A stretch of 64,000 bases of DNA, from assembly GCA_964057225.1 (NCBI GenBank), contig OZ059894.1, forward strand, positions 12,782,131 through 12,846,130, read 5' to 3'. Position numbers and translations under genes: made by a program. The stretch comes from Auanema rhodensis (taxonomy: Eukaryota > Nematoda > Chromadorea > Rhabditida > Rhabditidae). The notes under the pieces were generated by a model. That model worked only from the letters and a program-made list of their open reading frames with translations, did not search any database and was not told the origin of the DNA. Positions 1 to 15,500 of the stretch are shown here, one piece after another. The first letter of the stretch is position 1. Each line of letters begins with the position of its first letter.

Positions 1-1046
1 TTAAATGAAGAAAATGGAGTAAAATGAATTGGAAAATTATAAAATATTTTCATTTTTTATTTCTTGAGTATCAAAATATTCAAAATTATATCTTTTTTAC
101 TGTTAAAAACATTATTAACTGGATGATTTGTTTGGAAATTATTGTAAAAATATGAGATTGTTTCAAAATACGTGATTAAATGAAGAAAATGGAGCAAAAT
201 GAATTGGAAAATTATAAAATATTTTCATGTTTTATTTCTTGAGTATCAAAATATTTAAACTTTTTTTTTTCACTGTTTAAAATCTTACAGAACGAATGAA
301 TTGTTTCAAAACTATTGTAAAAATTTGAGATTGTTTCAAAATTTGTGATTAAATGAAGAAAATGGAGTAAAATGAATTGGAAAATTATAAAATATTTCCA
401 TGTTTTATTTTCTTAGTATCAGAAAATTCAAATTAAGATCGTTTTTAATGTTTCAAATCTTAATGAACGAATGAATTGTTTCAAAACTATTGTAAAAATA
501 TGAGATTGTTTCAAAATACGTGATTAAATGAAGAAAATGGAGTAAAATGAATTGGAAAATTATAAAATATTTCCATGTTTTATTTTCTTAGTATCAGAAA
601 ATTCAAATTAAGATCGTTTTTAATGTTTCAAATCTTAATGAACGAATGAATTGTTTCAAAACTATTGTAAAAATATGAGATTGTTTCAAAATACGTGATT
701 AAATGAAGAAAATGGAGTAAAATGAATTGGAAAATTATAAAATATTTTCATGTTTTATTTCTTGAGTTTCAAAATATTCAAACTTTTTTTTTTCACTGTT
801 TAAAATCTTAATGAACGAATGAATTGTTTCAAAACTATTGTAAAAATTTGAGATTGTTTCAAAATACGTGATTTAATGAAGAAAATAGAGTAAAATGAAT
901 TGGAAAATTATAAAATATTTTCATGTTTTATTTTTTTAGTATCAGAAAATTCAAATTAAGATCGTTTTTAATGTTTCAAATCTTAATGAACGAATGAATT
1001 GTTTCAAAACTAATGTAAAAATATGAGATTGTTTCAAAATACGTGA
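1..1046. repeat. Six-monomer higher-order unit, copy 1 (C-B-A-A-B-A)
   Basis: Six monomers starting at 1, 176, 349, 524, 699 and 872 run in the order C, B, A, A, B, A. The sixth carries the private variants gatttaatgaag, atagag and aatgtaaaaa. The next class C monomer starts at 1047, so the unit is 1046 bp. The same unit, with the same private variants, recurs at 4527-5572 and 8536-9581. Confidence 0.85.
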
Positions 1047-4000
1047 TTAAATGAAGAAAATGGAGTAAAATGAATTGGAAAATTATAAAATATTTTCATT
1101 TTTTATTTCTTGAGTATCAAAATATTCAAAATTATATCTTTTTTACTGTTAAAAACATTATTAACTGGATGATTTGTTTGGAAATTATTGTAAAAATATG
1201 AGATTGTTTCAAAATACGTGATTAAATGAAGAAAATGGAGCAAAATGAATTGGAAAATTATAAAATATTTTCATGTTTTATTTCTTGAGTATCAAAATAT
1301 TTAAACTTTTTTTTTTCACTGTTTAAAATCTTACAGAACGAATGAATTGTTTCAAAACTATTGTAAAAATTTGAGATTGTTTCAAAATTTGTGATTAAAT
1401 GAAGAAAATGGAGTAAAATGAATTGGAAAATTATAAAATATTTCCATGTTTTATTTTCTTAGTATCAGAAAATTCAAATTAAGATCGTTTTTAATGTTTC
1501 AAATCTTAATGAACGAATGAATTGTTTCAAAACTATTGTAAAAAAATGAGATTGTTTCAAAATACGTGATTAAATGAAGAAAATGGAGTAAAATGAATTG
1601 GAAAATTATAAAATATTTCCATGTTTTATTTTCTTAGTATCAGAAAATTCAAATTAAGATCGTTTTTAATGTTTCAAATCTTAATGAACGAATGAATTGT
1701 TTCAAAACTATTGTAAAAATATGAGATTAATTCAAAATACGTGATTAAATGAAGAAAATGGAGTAAAATGAATTGGAAAATTATAAAATATTTTCATGTT
1801 TTATTTCTTGAGTTTCAAAATATTCAAACTTTTTTTTTTCACTGTTTAAAATCTTAATGAACGAATGAATTGTTTCAAAACTATTGTAAAAATATGAGAT
1901 TGTTTCAAAATACGTGATTAAATGAAGAAAATGGAGTAAAATGAATTGGAAAATTATAAAATATTTCCATGTTTTATTTTCTTAGTATCAGAAAATTCAA
2001 ATTAAGATCGTTTTTAATGTTTCAAATCTTAATGAACGAATGAATTGTTTCAAAACTATTGTAAAAATATGAGATTAATTCAAAATACGTGATTAAATGA
2101 AGAAAATGGAGTAAAATGAATTGGAAAATTATAAAATATTTTCATGTTTTATTTCTTGAGTTTCAAAATATTCAAACTTTTTTTTTTCACTGTTTAAAAT
2201 CTTAATGAACGAATGAATTGTTTCAAAACTATTGTAAAAATATGAGATTGTTTCAAAATACGTGATTAAATGAAGAAAATGGAGTAAAATGAATTGGAAA
2301 ATTATAAAATATTTTCATGTTTTATTTCTTGAGTTTCAAAATATTCAAACTTTTTTTTTTCACTGTTTAAAATCTTAATTAACGAATGAATTGTTTCAAA
2401 ACTATTGTAAAAATATGAGATTGTTTCAAAATACGTGATTAAATGAAGAAAATGGAGTAAAATGAATTGGAAAATTATAAAATATTTCCATGTTTTATTT
2501 TTTTAGTATCAGAAAATTCAAATTAAGATCGTTTTTAATGTTTCAAATCTCAATGAACGAATGAATTGTTTCAAAACTATTGTAAAAATATGAGATTGTT
2601 TCAAAATACGTGATTAAATGAAGAAAATGGAGCAAAATGAATTGGAAAATTATAAAATATTTTCATGTTTTATTTCTTGAGTATCAAAATATTTAAACTT
2701 TTTTTTTTCACTGTTTAAAATCTTAATGAACGAATGAATTGTTTCAAAACTATTGTAAAAATATGAGATTGTTTCAAAATACGTGATTAAATGAAGAAAA
2801 TGGAGTAAAATGAATTGGAAAATTATAAAATATTTTCATGTTTTATTTCTTGAGTTTCAAAATATTCAAACTTTTTTTTTTCACTGTTTAAAATCTTACA
2901 GAACGAATGAATTGTTTCAAAACTATTGTAAAAATTTGAGATTGTTTCAAAATACGTGATTAAATGAAGAAAATGGAGTAAAATGAATTGGAAAATTATA
3001 AAATATTTCCATGTTTTATTTTCTTAGTATCAGAAAATTCGAATTAAGATCGTTTTCAATGTTTCAAATCTTAATGAACGAATTAATTGTTTCAAAACTA
3101 TTGTAAAAATATGAGATTGTTTCAAAATACGTGATTAAATGAAGAAAATGGAGTAAAATGAATTGGAAAATTATAAAATATTTCCATGTTTTATTTTTTT
3201 AGTATCAGAAAATTCAAATTAAGATCGTTTTTAATGTTTCAAATCTCAATGAACGAATGAATTGTTTCAAAACTATTGTAAAAATATGAGATTGTTTCAA
3301 AATACGTGATTAAATGAAGAAAATGGAGTAAAATGAATTGGAAAATTATAAAATATTTTCATGTTTTATTTCTTGAGTTTCAAAATATTCAAACTTTTTT
3401 TTTTCACTGTTTAAAATCTTAATGAACGAATGAATTGTTTCAAAACTATTGTAAAAATATGAGATTGTTTCAAAATACGTGATTAAATGAAGAAAATGGA
3501 GTAAAATGAATTGGAAAATTATAAAATATTTCCATGTTTTATTTTCTTAGTATCAGAAAATTCAAATTAAGATCGTTTTCAATGTTTCAACTCTTAATGA
3601 ACGAATTAATCGTTTCAAAACTATTGTAAAAATATGAGATTGTTTCAAAATACGTGATTAAATGAAGAAAATAGAGTAAAATGAATTGGAATATTATAAA
3701 ATATTTTCATGTTTTATTTCTTGAGTATCAAAATATTCAAACTTTTTTTTTTCACTGTTTAAAATCTTAATGAACGAATGAATTGTTTCAAAACTATTGT
3801 AAAAATATGAGATTGTTTCAAAATACGTGATTAAATGAAGGAAATGGAGTAAAATGAATTGGAAAATTATAAAATATTTTCATGTTTTATTTCTTGAGTT
3901 TCAAAATATTCAAACTTTTTTTTTTCACTGTTTAAAATCTTAATGAACGAATGAATTGTTTCAAAACTATTGTAAAAATTTGAGATTGTTTCAAAATACG

Positions 4001-4526
4001 TGATTAAATGAAGAAAATGGAGTAAAATGAATTGGAAAATTATAAAATATTTCCATGTTTTATTTTTTTAGTATCAGAAAATTCAAATTAAGATCGTTTT
4101 TAATGTTTCAAATCTCAATGAACGAATGAATTGTTTCAAAACTATTGTAAAAATATGAGATTGTTTCAAAATACGTGATTAAATGAAGAAAATGGAGTAA
4201 AATGAATTGGAAAATTATAAAATATTTTCATGTTTTATTTCTTGAGTTTCAAAATATTCAAACTTTTTTTTTTCACTGTTTAAAATCTTAATGAACGAAT
4301 GAATTGTTTCAAAACTATTGTAAAAATTTGAGATTGTTTCAAAATACGTGATTTAATGAAGAAAATAGAGTAAAATGAATTGGAAAATTATAAAATATTT
4401 TCATGTTTTATTTTTTTAGTATCAGAAAATTCAAATTAAGATCGTTTTTAATGTTTCAAATCTTAATGAACGAATGAATTGTTTCAAAACTAATGTAAAA
4501 ATATGAGATTGTTTCAAAATACGTGA

Positions 4527-5572
4527 TTAAATGAAGAAAATGGAGTAAAATGAATTGGAAAATTATAAAATATTTTCATTTTTTATTTCTTGAGTATCAA
4601 AATATTCAAAATTATATCTTTTTTACTGTTAAAAACATTATTAACTGGATGATTTGTTTGGAAATTATTGTAAAAATATGAGATTGTTTCAAAATACGTG
4701 ATTAAATGAAGAAAATGGAGCAAAATGAATTGGAAAATTATAAAATATTTTCATGTTTTATTTCTTGAGTATCAAAATATTTAAACTTTTTTTTTTCACT
4801 GTTTAAAATCTTACAGAACGAATGAATTGTTTCAAAACTATTGTAAAAATTTGAGATTGTTTCAAAATTTGTGATTAAATGAAGAAAATGGAGTAAAATG
4901 AATTGGAAAATTATAAAATATTTCCATGTTTTATTTTCTTAGTATCAGAAAATTCAAATTAAGATCGTTTTTAATGTTTCAAATCTTAATGAACGAATGA
5001 ATTGTTTCAAAACTATTGTAAAAATATGAGATTGTTTCAAAATACGTGATTAAATGAAGAAAATGGAGTAAAATGAATTGGAAAATTATAAAATATTTCC
5101 ATGTTTTATTTTCTTAGTATCAGAAAATTCAAATTAAGATCGTTTTTAATGTTTCAAATCTTAATGAACGAATGAATTGTTTCAAAACTATTGTAAAAAT
5201 ATGAGATTGTTTCAAAATACGTGATTAAATGAAGAAAATGGAGTAAAATGAATTGGAAAATTATAAAATATTTTCATGTTTTATTTCTTGAGTTTCAAAA
5301 TATTCAAACTTTTTTTTTTCACTGTTTAAAATCTTAATGAACGAATGAATTGTTTCAAAACTATTGTAAAAATTTGAGATTGTTTCAAAATACGTGATTT
5401 AATGAAGAAAATAGAGTAAAATGAATTGGAAAATTATAAAATATTTTCATGTTTTATTTTTTTAGTATCAGAAAATTCAAATTAAGATCGTTTTTAATGT
5501 TTCAAATCTTAATGAACGAATGAATTGTTTCAAAACTAATGTAAAAATATGAGATTGTTTCAAAATACGTGA
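4527..5572. repeat. Six-monomer higher-order unit, copy 2
   Basis: Class C starts at 4527 and the next class C at 5573, again exactly 1046 bp apart. The order is C-B-A-A-B-A, and the last monomer carries the same gatttaatgaag, atagag and aatgtaaaaa variants as copy 1. Confidence 0.85.
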
Positions 5573-8535
5573 TTAAATGAAGAAAATGGAGTAAAATGAA
5601 TTGGAAAATTATAAAATATTTTCATTTTTTATTTCTTGAGTATCAAAATATTCAAAATTATATCTTTTTTACTGTTAAAAACATTATTAACTGGATGATT
5701 TGTTTGGAAATTATTGTAAAAATATGAGATTGTTTCAAAATACGTGATTAAATGAAGAAAATGGAGCAAAATGAATTGGAAAATTATAAAATATTTTCAT
5801 GTTTTATTTCTTGAGTATCAAAATATTTAAACTTTTTTTTTTCACTGTTTAAAATCTTACAGAACGAATGAATTGTTTCAAAACTATTGTAAAAATTTGA
5901 GATTGTTTCAAAATTTGTGATTAAATGAAGAAAATGGAGTAAAATGAATTGGAAAATTATAAAATATTTCCATGTTTTATTTTCTTAGTATCAGAAAATT
6001 CAAATTAAGATCGTTTTTAATGTTTCAAATCTTAATGAACGAATGAATTGTTTCAAAACTATTGTAAAAATATGAGATTGTTTCAAAATACGTGATTAAA
6101 TGAAGAAAATGGAGTAAAATGAATTGGAAAATTATAAAATATTTCCATGTTTTATTTTCTTAGTATCAGAAAATTCAAATTAAGATCGTTTTTAATGTTT
6201 CAAATCTTAATGAACGAATGAATTGTTTCAAAACTATTGTAAAAATATGAGATTGTTTCAAAATACGTGATTAAATGAAGAAAATGGAGTAAAATGAATT
6301 GGAAAATTATAAAATATTTTCATGTTTTATTTCTTGAGTTTCAAAATATTCAAACTTTTTTTTTTCACTGTTTAAAATCTTAATGAACGAATGAATTGTT
6401 TCAAAACTATTGTAAAAATTTGAGATTGTTTCAAAATACGTGATTTAATGAAGAAAATAGAGTAAAATGAATTGGAAAATTATAAAATATTTCCATGTTT
6501 TATTTTCTTAGTATCAGAAAATTCGAATTAAGATCGTTTTCAATGTTTCAAATCTTAATGAACGAATTAATTGTTTCAAAACTATTGTAAAAATATGAGA
6601 TTGTTTCAAAATACGTGATTAAATGAAGAAAATGGAGTAAAATGAATTGGAAAATTATAAAATATTTCCATGTTTTATTTTTTTAGTATCAGAAAATTCA
6701 AATTAAGATCGTTTTTAATGTTTCAAATCTCAATGAACGAATGAATTGTTTCAAAACTATTGTAAAAACATGAGATTGTTTCAAAATACGTGATTAAATG
6801 AAGAAAATGGAGTAAAATGAATTGGAAAATTATAAAATATTTCCATGTTTTATTTTCTTAGTATCAGAAAATTCAAATTAAGATCGTTTTTAATGTTTCA
6901 AATCTTAATGAACGAATGAATTGTTTCAAAACTATTGTAAAAATATGAGATTAATTCAAAATACGTGATTAAATGAAGAAAATGGAGTAAAATGAATTGG
7001 AAAATTATAAAATATTTTCATGTTTTATTTCTTGAGTTTCAAAATATTCAAACTTTTTTTTTTCACTGTTTAAAATCTTAATGAACGAATGAATTGTTTC
7101 AAAACTATTGTAAAAATATGAGATTGTTTCAAAATACGTGATTAAATGAAGAAAATGGAGTAAAATGAATTGGAAAATTATAAAATATTTTCATGTTTTA
7201 TTTCTTGAGTTTCAAAATATTCAAATTTTTTTTTTTCACTGTTTAAAATCTTAATTAACGAATGAATTGTTTCAAAACTATTGTAAAAATATGAGATTGT
7301 TTCAAAATACGTGATTAAATGAAGAAAATGGAGTAAAATGAATTGGAAAATTATAAAATATTTTCATGTTTTATTTCTTGAGTTTCAAAATATTCAAACT
7401 TTTTTTTTTCACTGTTTAAAATCTTAATGAACGAATGAATTGTTTCAAAACTATTGTAAAAATTTGAGATTGTTTCAAAATACGTGATTTAATGAAGAAA
7501 ATAGAGTAAAATGAATTGGAAAATTATAAAATATTTCCATGTTTTATTTTCTTAGTATCAGAAAATTCGAATTAAGATCGTTTTCAATGTTTCAAATCTT
7601 AATGAACGAATTAATTGTTTCAAAACTATTGTAAAAATATGAGATTGTTTCAAAATACGTGATTAAATGAAGAAAATGGAGTAAAATGAATTGGAAAATT
7701 ATAAAATATTTCCATGTTTTATTTTTTTAGTATCAGAAAATTCAAATTAAGATCGTTTTTAATGTTTCAAATCTCAATGAACGAATGAATTGTTTCAAAA
7801 CTATTGTAAAAATATGAGATTGTTTCAAAATACGTGATTAAATGAAGAAAATGGAGTAAAATGAATTGGAAAATTATAAAATATTTCCATGTTTTATTTT
7901 CTTAGTATCAGAAAATTCAAATTAAGATCGTTTTTAATGTTTCAAATCTTAATGAACGAATGAATTGTTTCAAAACTATTGTAAAAATATGAGATTGTTT
8001 CAAAATACGTGATTAAATGAAGAAAATGGAGTAAAATGAATTGGAAAATTATAAAATATTTCCATGTTTTATTTTCTTAGTATCAGAAAATTCAAATTAA
8101 GATCGTTTTTAATGTTTCAAATCTTAATGAACGAATGAATTGTTTCAAAACTATTGTAAAAATATGAGATTGTTTCAAAATACGTGATTAAATGAAGAAA
8201 ATGGAGTAAAATGAATTGGAAAATTATAAAATATTTTCATGTTTTATTTCTTGAGTTTCAAAATATTCAAACTTTTTTTTTTCACTGTTTAAAATCTTAA
8301 TGAACGAATGAATTGTTTCAAAACTATTGTAAAAATTTGAGATTGTTTCAAAATACGTGATTTAATGAAGAAAATAGAGTAAAATGAATTGGAAAATTAT
8401 AAAATATTTTCATGTTTTATTTTTTTAGTATCAGAAAATTCAAATTAAGATCGTTTTTAATGTTTCAAATCTTAATGAACGAATGAATTGTTTCAAAACT
8501 AATGTAAAAATATGAGATTGTTTCAAAATACGTGA

Positions 8536-9581
8536 TTAAATGAAGAAAATGGAGTAAAATGAATTGGAAAATTATAAAATATTTTCATTTTTTATTTCTT
8601 GAGTATCAAAATATTCAAAATTATATCTTTTTTACTGTTAAAAACATTATTAACTGGATGATTTGTTTGGAAATTATTGTAAAAATATGAGATTGTTTCA
8701 AAATACGTGATTAAATGAAGAAAATGGAGCAAAATGAATTGGAAAATTATAAAATATTTTCATGTTTTATTTCTTGAGTATCAAAATATTTAAACTTTTT
8801 TTTTTCACTGTTTAAAATCTTACAGAACGAATGAATTGTTTCAAAACTATTGTAAAAATTTGAGATTGTTTCAAAATTTGTGATTAAATGAAGAAAATGG
8901 AGTAAAATGAATTGGAAAATTATAAAATATTTCCATGTTTTATTTTCTTAGTATCAGAAAATTCAAATTAAGATCGTTTTTAATGTTTCAAATCTTAATG
9001 AACGAATGAATTGTTTCAAAACTATTGTAAAAATATGAGATTGTTTCAAAATACGTGATTAAATGAAGAAAATGGAGTAAAATGAATTGGAAAATTATAA
9101 AATATTTCCATGTTTTATTTTCTTAGTATCAGAAAATTCAAATTAAGATCGTTTTTAATGTTTCAAATCTTAATGAACGAATGAATTGTTTCAAAACTAT
9201 TGTAAAAATATGAGATTGTTTCAAAATACGTGATTAAATGAAGAAAATGGAGTAAAATGAATTGGAAAATTATAAAATATTTTCATGTTTTATTTCTTGA
9301 GTTTCAAAATATTCAAACTTTTTTTTTTCACTGTTTAAAATCTTAATGAACGAATGAATTGTTTCAAAACTATTGTAAAAATTTGAGATTGTTTCAAAAT
9401 ACGTGATTTAATGAAGAAAATAGAGTAAAATGAATTGGAAAATTATAAAATATTTTCATGTTTTATTTTTTTAGTATCAGAAAATTCAAATTAAGATCGT
9501 TTTTAATGTTTCAAATCTTAATGAACGAATGAATTGTTTCAAAACTAATGTAAAAATATGAGATTGTTTCAAAATACGTGA
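8536..9581. repeat. Six-monomer higher-order unit, copy 3
   Basis: Class C monomers start at 8536 and 9582, again 1046 bp apart, with the same monomer order and private variants as the units at 1 and 4527. This copy lies 4009 bp after copy 2, and the duplication at that offset continues well beyond the six-monomer unit. Confidence 0.85.
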
Positions 9582-12542
9582 TTAAATGAAGAAAATGGAG
9601 TAAAATGAATTGGAAAATTATAAAATATTTTCATTTTTTATTTCTTGAGTATCAAAATATTCAAAATTATATCTTTTTTACTGTTAAAAACATTATTAAC
9701 TGGATGATTTGTTTGGAAATTATTGTAAAAATATGAGATTGTTTCAAAATACGTGATTAAATGAAGAAAATGGAGCAAAATGAATTGGAAAATTATAAAA
9801 TATTTTCATGTTTTATTTCTTGAGTATCAAAATATTTAAACTTTTTTTTTTCACTGTTTAAAATCTTACAGAACGAATGAATTGTTTCAAAACTATTGTA
9901 AAAATTTGAGATTGTTTCAAAATTTGTGATTAAATGAAGAAAATGGAGTAAAATGAATTGGAAAATTATAAAATATTTCCATGTTTTATTTTCTTAGTAT
10001 CAGAAAATTCAAATTAAGATCGTTTTTAATGTTTCAAATCTTAATGAACGAATGAATTGTTTCAAAACTATTGTAAAAATATGAGATTGTTTCAAAATAC
10101 GTGATTAAATGAAGAAAATGGAGTAAAATGAATTGGAAAATTATAAAATATTTCCATGTTTTATTTTCTTAGTATCAGAAAATTCAAATTAAGATCGTTT
10201 TTAATGTTTCAAATCTTAATGAACGAATGAATTGTTTCAAAACTATTGTAAAAATATGAGATTGTTTCAAAATACGTGATTAAATGAAGAAAATGGAGTA
10301 AAATGAATTGGAAAATTATAAAATATTTTCATGTTTTATTTCTTGAGTTTCAAAATATTCAAACTTTTTTTTTTCACTGTTTAAAATCTTAATGAACGAA
10401 TGAATTGTTTCAAAACTATTGTAAAAATTTGAGATTGTTTCAAAATACGTGATTTAATGAAGAAAATAGAGTAAAATGAATTGGAAAATTATAAAATATT
10501 TCCATGTTTTATTTTCTTAGTATCAGAAAATTCGAATTAAGATCGTTTTCAATGTTTCAAATCTTAATGAACGAATTAATTGTTTCAAAACTATTGTAAA
10601 AATATGAGATTGTTTCAAAATACGTGATTAAATGAAGAAAATGGAGTAAAATGAATTGGAAAATTATAAAATATTTCCATGTTTTATTTTTTTAGTATCA
10701 GAAAATTCAAATTAAGATCGTTTTTAATGTTTCAAATCTCAATGAACGAATGAATTGTTTCAAAACTATTGTAAAAATATGAGATTGTTTCAAAATACGT
10801 GATTAAATGAAGAAAATGGAGTAAAATGAATTGGAAAATTATAAAATATTTCCATGTTTTATTTTCTTAGTATCAGAAAATTCAAATTAAGATCGTTTTT
10901 AATGTTTCAAATCTTAATGAACGAATGAATTGTTTCAAAACTATTGTAAAAATATGAGATTAATTCAAAATACGTGATTAAATGAAGAAAATGGAGTAAA
11001 ATGAATTGGAAAATTATAAAATATTTTCATGTTTTATTTCTTGAGTTTCAAAATATTCAAACTTTTTTTTTTCACTGTTTAAAATCTTAATGAACGAATG
11101 AATTGTTTCAAAACTATTGTAAAAATATGAGATTGTTTCAAAATACGTGATTAAATGAAGAAAATGGAGTAAAATGAATTGGAAAATTATAAAATATTTT
11201 CATGTTTTATTTCTTGAGTTTCAAAATATTCAAATTTTTTTTTTTCACTGTTTAAAATCTTAATTAACGAATGAATTGTTTCAAAACTATTGTAAAAATA
11301 TGAGATTGTTTCAAAATACGTGATTAAATGAAGAAAATGGAGTAAAATGAATTGGAAAATTATAAAATATTTCCATGTTTTATTTTTTTAGTATCAGAAA
11401 ATTCAAATTAAGATCGTTTTTAATGTTTCAAATCTCAATGAACGAATGAATTGTTTCAAAACTATTGTAAAAATATGAGATTGTTTCAAAATACGTGATT
11501 AAATGAAGAAAATGGAGCAAAATGAATTGGAAAATTATAAAATATTTTCATGTTTTATTTCTTGAGTATCAAAATATTTAAACTTTTTTTTTTCACTGTT
11601 TAAAATCTTAATGAACGAATGAATTGTTTCAAAACTATTGTAAAAATATGAGATTGTTTCAAAATACGTGATTAAATGAAGAAAATGGAGTAAAATGAAT
11701 TGGAAAATTATAAAATATTTTCATGTTTTATTTCTTGAGTTTCAAAATATTCAAACTTTTTTTTTTCACTGTTTAAAATCTTACAGAACGAATGAATTGT
11801 TTCAAAACTATTGTAAAAATTTGAGATTGTTTCAAAATACGTGATTAAATGAAGAAAATGGAGTAAAATGAATTGGAAAATTATAAAATATTTCCATGTT
11901 TTATTTTCTTAGTATCAGAAAATTCGAATTAAGATCGTTTTCAATGTTTCAAATCTTAATGAACGAATTAATTGTTTCAAAACTATTGTAAAAATATGAG
12001 ATTGTTTCAAAATACGTGATTAAATGAAGAAAATGGAGTAAAATGAATTGGAAAATTATAAAATATTTTCATGTTTTATTTTTTTAGTATCAGAAAATTC
12101 AAATTAAGATCGTTTTTAATGTTTCAAATCTTAATGAACGAATGAATTGTTTCAAAACTAATGTAAAAATATGAGATTGTTTCAAAATACGTGATTAAAT
12201 GAAGAAAATGGAGTAAAATGAATTGGAAAATTATAAAATATTTTCATGTTTTATTTCTTGAGTTTCAAAATATTCAAACTTTTTTTTTTCACTGTTTAAA
12301 ATCTTAATGAACGAATGAATTGTTTCAAAACTATTGTAAAAATATGAGATTGTTTCAAAATACGTGATTAAATGAAGAAAATGGAGTAAAATGAATTGGA
12401 AAATTATAAAATATTTCCATGTTTTATTTTCTTAGTATCAGAAAATTCAAATTAAGATCGTTTTCAATGTTTCAAATCTTAATGAACGAATTAATCGTTT
12501 CAAAACTATTGTAAAAATATGAGATTGTTTCAAAATACGTGA

Positions 12543-15500
12543 TTAAATGAAGAAAATAGAGTAAAATGAATTGGAATATTATAAAATATTTTCATGTTTT
12601 ATTTCTTGAGTATCAAAATATTCAAACTTTTTTTTTTCACTGTTTAAAATCTTAATGAACGAATGAATTGTTTCAAAACTATTGTAAAAATATGAGATTG
12701 TTTCAAAATACGTGATTAAATGAAGAAAATGGAGTAAAATGAATTGGAAAATTATAAAATATTTTCATGTTTTATTTCTTGAGTTTCAAAATATTCAAAC
12801 TTTTTTTTTTCACTGTTTAAAATCTTACAGAACGAATGAATTGTTTCAAAACTATTGTAAAAATTTGAGATTGTTTCAAAATACGTGATTGAATGAAGAA
12901 AATGGAGTAAAATGAATTGGAAAATTATAAAATATTTCCATGTTTTATTTTCTTAGTATCAGAAAATTCGAATTAAGATCGTTTTCAATGTTTCAAATCT
13001 CAATGAACGAATGAATTGTTTCAAAACTATTGTAAAAATATGAGATTGTTTCAAAATACGTGATTAAATGAAGGAAATGGAGTAAAATGAATTGGAAAAT
13101 TATAAAATATTTTCATGTTTTATTTCTTGAGTTTCAAAATATTCAAACTTTTTTTTTTCACTGTTTAAAATCTTAATGAACGAATGAATTGTTTCAAAAC
13201 TATTGTAAAAATTTGAGATTGTTTCAAAATACGTGATTAAATGAAGAAAATGGAGTAAAATGAATTGGAAAATTATAAAATATTTCCATGTTTTATTTTT
13301 TTAGTATCAGAAAATTCAAATTAAGATCGTTTTTAATGTTTCAAATCTTAATGAACGAATGAATTGTTTCAAAACTATTGTAAAAATATGAGATTAATTC
13401 AAAATACGTGATTAAATGAAGAAAATGGAGTAAAATGAATTGGAAAATTATAAAATATTTTCATGTTTTATTTCTTGAGTTTCAAAATATTCAAACTTTT
13501 TTTTTTCACTGTTTAAAATCTTAATGAACGAATGAATTGTTTCAAAACTATTGTAAAAATATGAGATTGTTTCAAAATACGTGATTAAATGAAGAAAATG
13601 GAGTAAAATGAATTGGAAAATTATAAAATATTTTCATGTTTTATTTCTTGAGTTTCAAAATATTCAAACTTTTTTTTTTCACTGTTTAAAATCTTAATTA
13701 ACGAATGAATTGTTTCAAAACTATTGTAAAAATATGAGATTGTTTCAAAATACGTGATTAAATGAAGAAAATGGAGTAAAATGAATTGGAAAATTATAAA
13801 ATATTTCCATGTTTTATTTTTTTAGTATCAGAAAATTCAAATTAAGATCGTTTTTAATGTTTCAAATCTCAATGAACGAATGAATTGTTTCAAAACTATT
13901 GTAAAAATATGAGATTGTTTCAAAATACGTGATTAAATGAAGAAAATGGAGCAAAATGAATTGGAAAATTATAAAATATTTTCATGTTTTATTTCTTGAG
14001 TATCAAAATATTTAAACTTTTTTTTTTCACTGTTTAAAATCTTAATGAACGAATGAATTGTTTCAAAACTATTGTAAAAATATGAGATTGTTTCAAAATA
14101 CGTGATTAAATGAAGAAAATGGAGTAAAATGAATTGGAAAATTATAAAATATTTTCATGTTTTATTTCTTGAGTTTCAAAATATTCAAACTTTTTTTTTT
14201 CACTGTTTAAAATCTTACAGAACGAATGAATTGTTTCAAAACTATTGTAAAAATTTGAGATTGTTTCAAAATACGTGATTAAATGAAGAAAATGGAGTAA
14301 AATGAATTGGAAAATTATAAAATATTTCCATGTTTTATTTTCTTAGTATCAGAAAATTCAAATTAAGATCGTTTTCAATGTTTCAAATCTTAATGAACGA
14401 ATTAATCGTTTCAAAACTATTGTAAAAATATGAGATTGTTTCAAAATACGTGATTAAATGAAGAAAATGGAGTAAAATGAATTGGAAAATTATAAAATAT
14501 TTTCATGTTTTATTTTTTTAGTATCAGAAAATTCAAATTAAGATCGTTTTTAATGTTTCAAATCTTAATGAACGAATGAATTGTTTCAAAACTAATGTAA
14601 AAATATGAGATTGTTTCAAAATACGTGATTAAATGAAGAAAATGGAGTAAAATGAATTGGAAAATTATAAAATATTTTCATGTTTTATTTCTTGAGTTTC
14701 AAAATATTCAAACTTTTTTTTTTCACTGTTTAAAATCTTAATGAACGAATGAATTGTTTCAAAACTATTGTAAAAATATGAGATTGTTTCAAAATACGTG
14801 ATTAAATGAAGAAAATGGAGTAAAATGAATTGGAAAATTATAAAATATTTCCATGTTTTATTTTCTTAGTATCAGAAAATTCAAATTAAGATCGTTTTCA
14901 ATGTTTCAAATCTTAATGAACGAATTAATCGTTTCAAAACTATTGTAAAAATATGAGATTGTTTCAAAATACGTGATTAAATGAAGAAAATAGAGTAAAA
15001 TGAATTGGAATATTATAAAATATTTTCATGTTTTATTTCTTGAGTATCAAAATATTCAAACTTTTTTTTTTCACTGTTTAAAATCTTAATGAACGAATGA
15101 ATTGTTTCAAAACTATTGTAAAAATATGAGATTGTTTCAAAATACGTGATTAAATGAAGAAAATGGAGTAAAATGAATTGGAAAATTATAAAATATTTTC
15201 ATGTTTTATTTCTTGAGTTTCAAAATATTCAAACTTTTTTTTTTCACTGTTTAAAATCTTACAGAACGAATGAATTGTTTCAAAACTATTGTAAAAATTT
15301 GAGATTGTTTCAAAATACGTGATTGAATGAAGAAAATGGAGTAAAATGAATTGGAAAATTATAAAATATTTCCATGTTTTATTTTCTTAGTATCAGAAAA
15401 TTCGAATTAAGATCGTTTTCAATGTTTCAAATCTCAATGAACGAATGAATTGTTTCAAAACTATTGTAAAAATATGAGATTGTTTCAAAATACGTGATTA

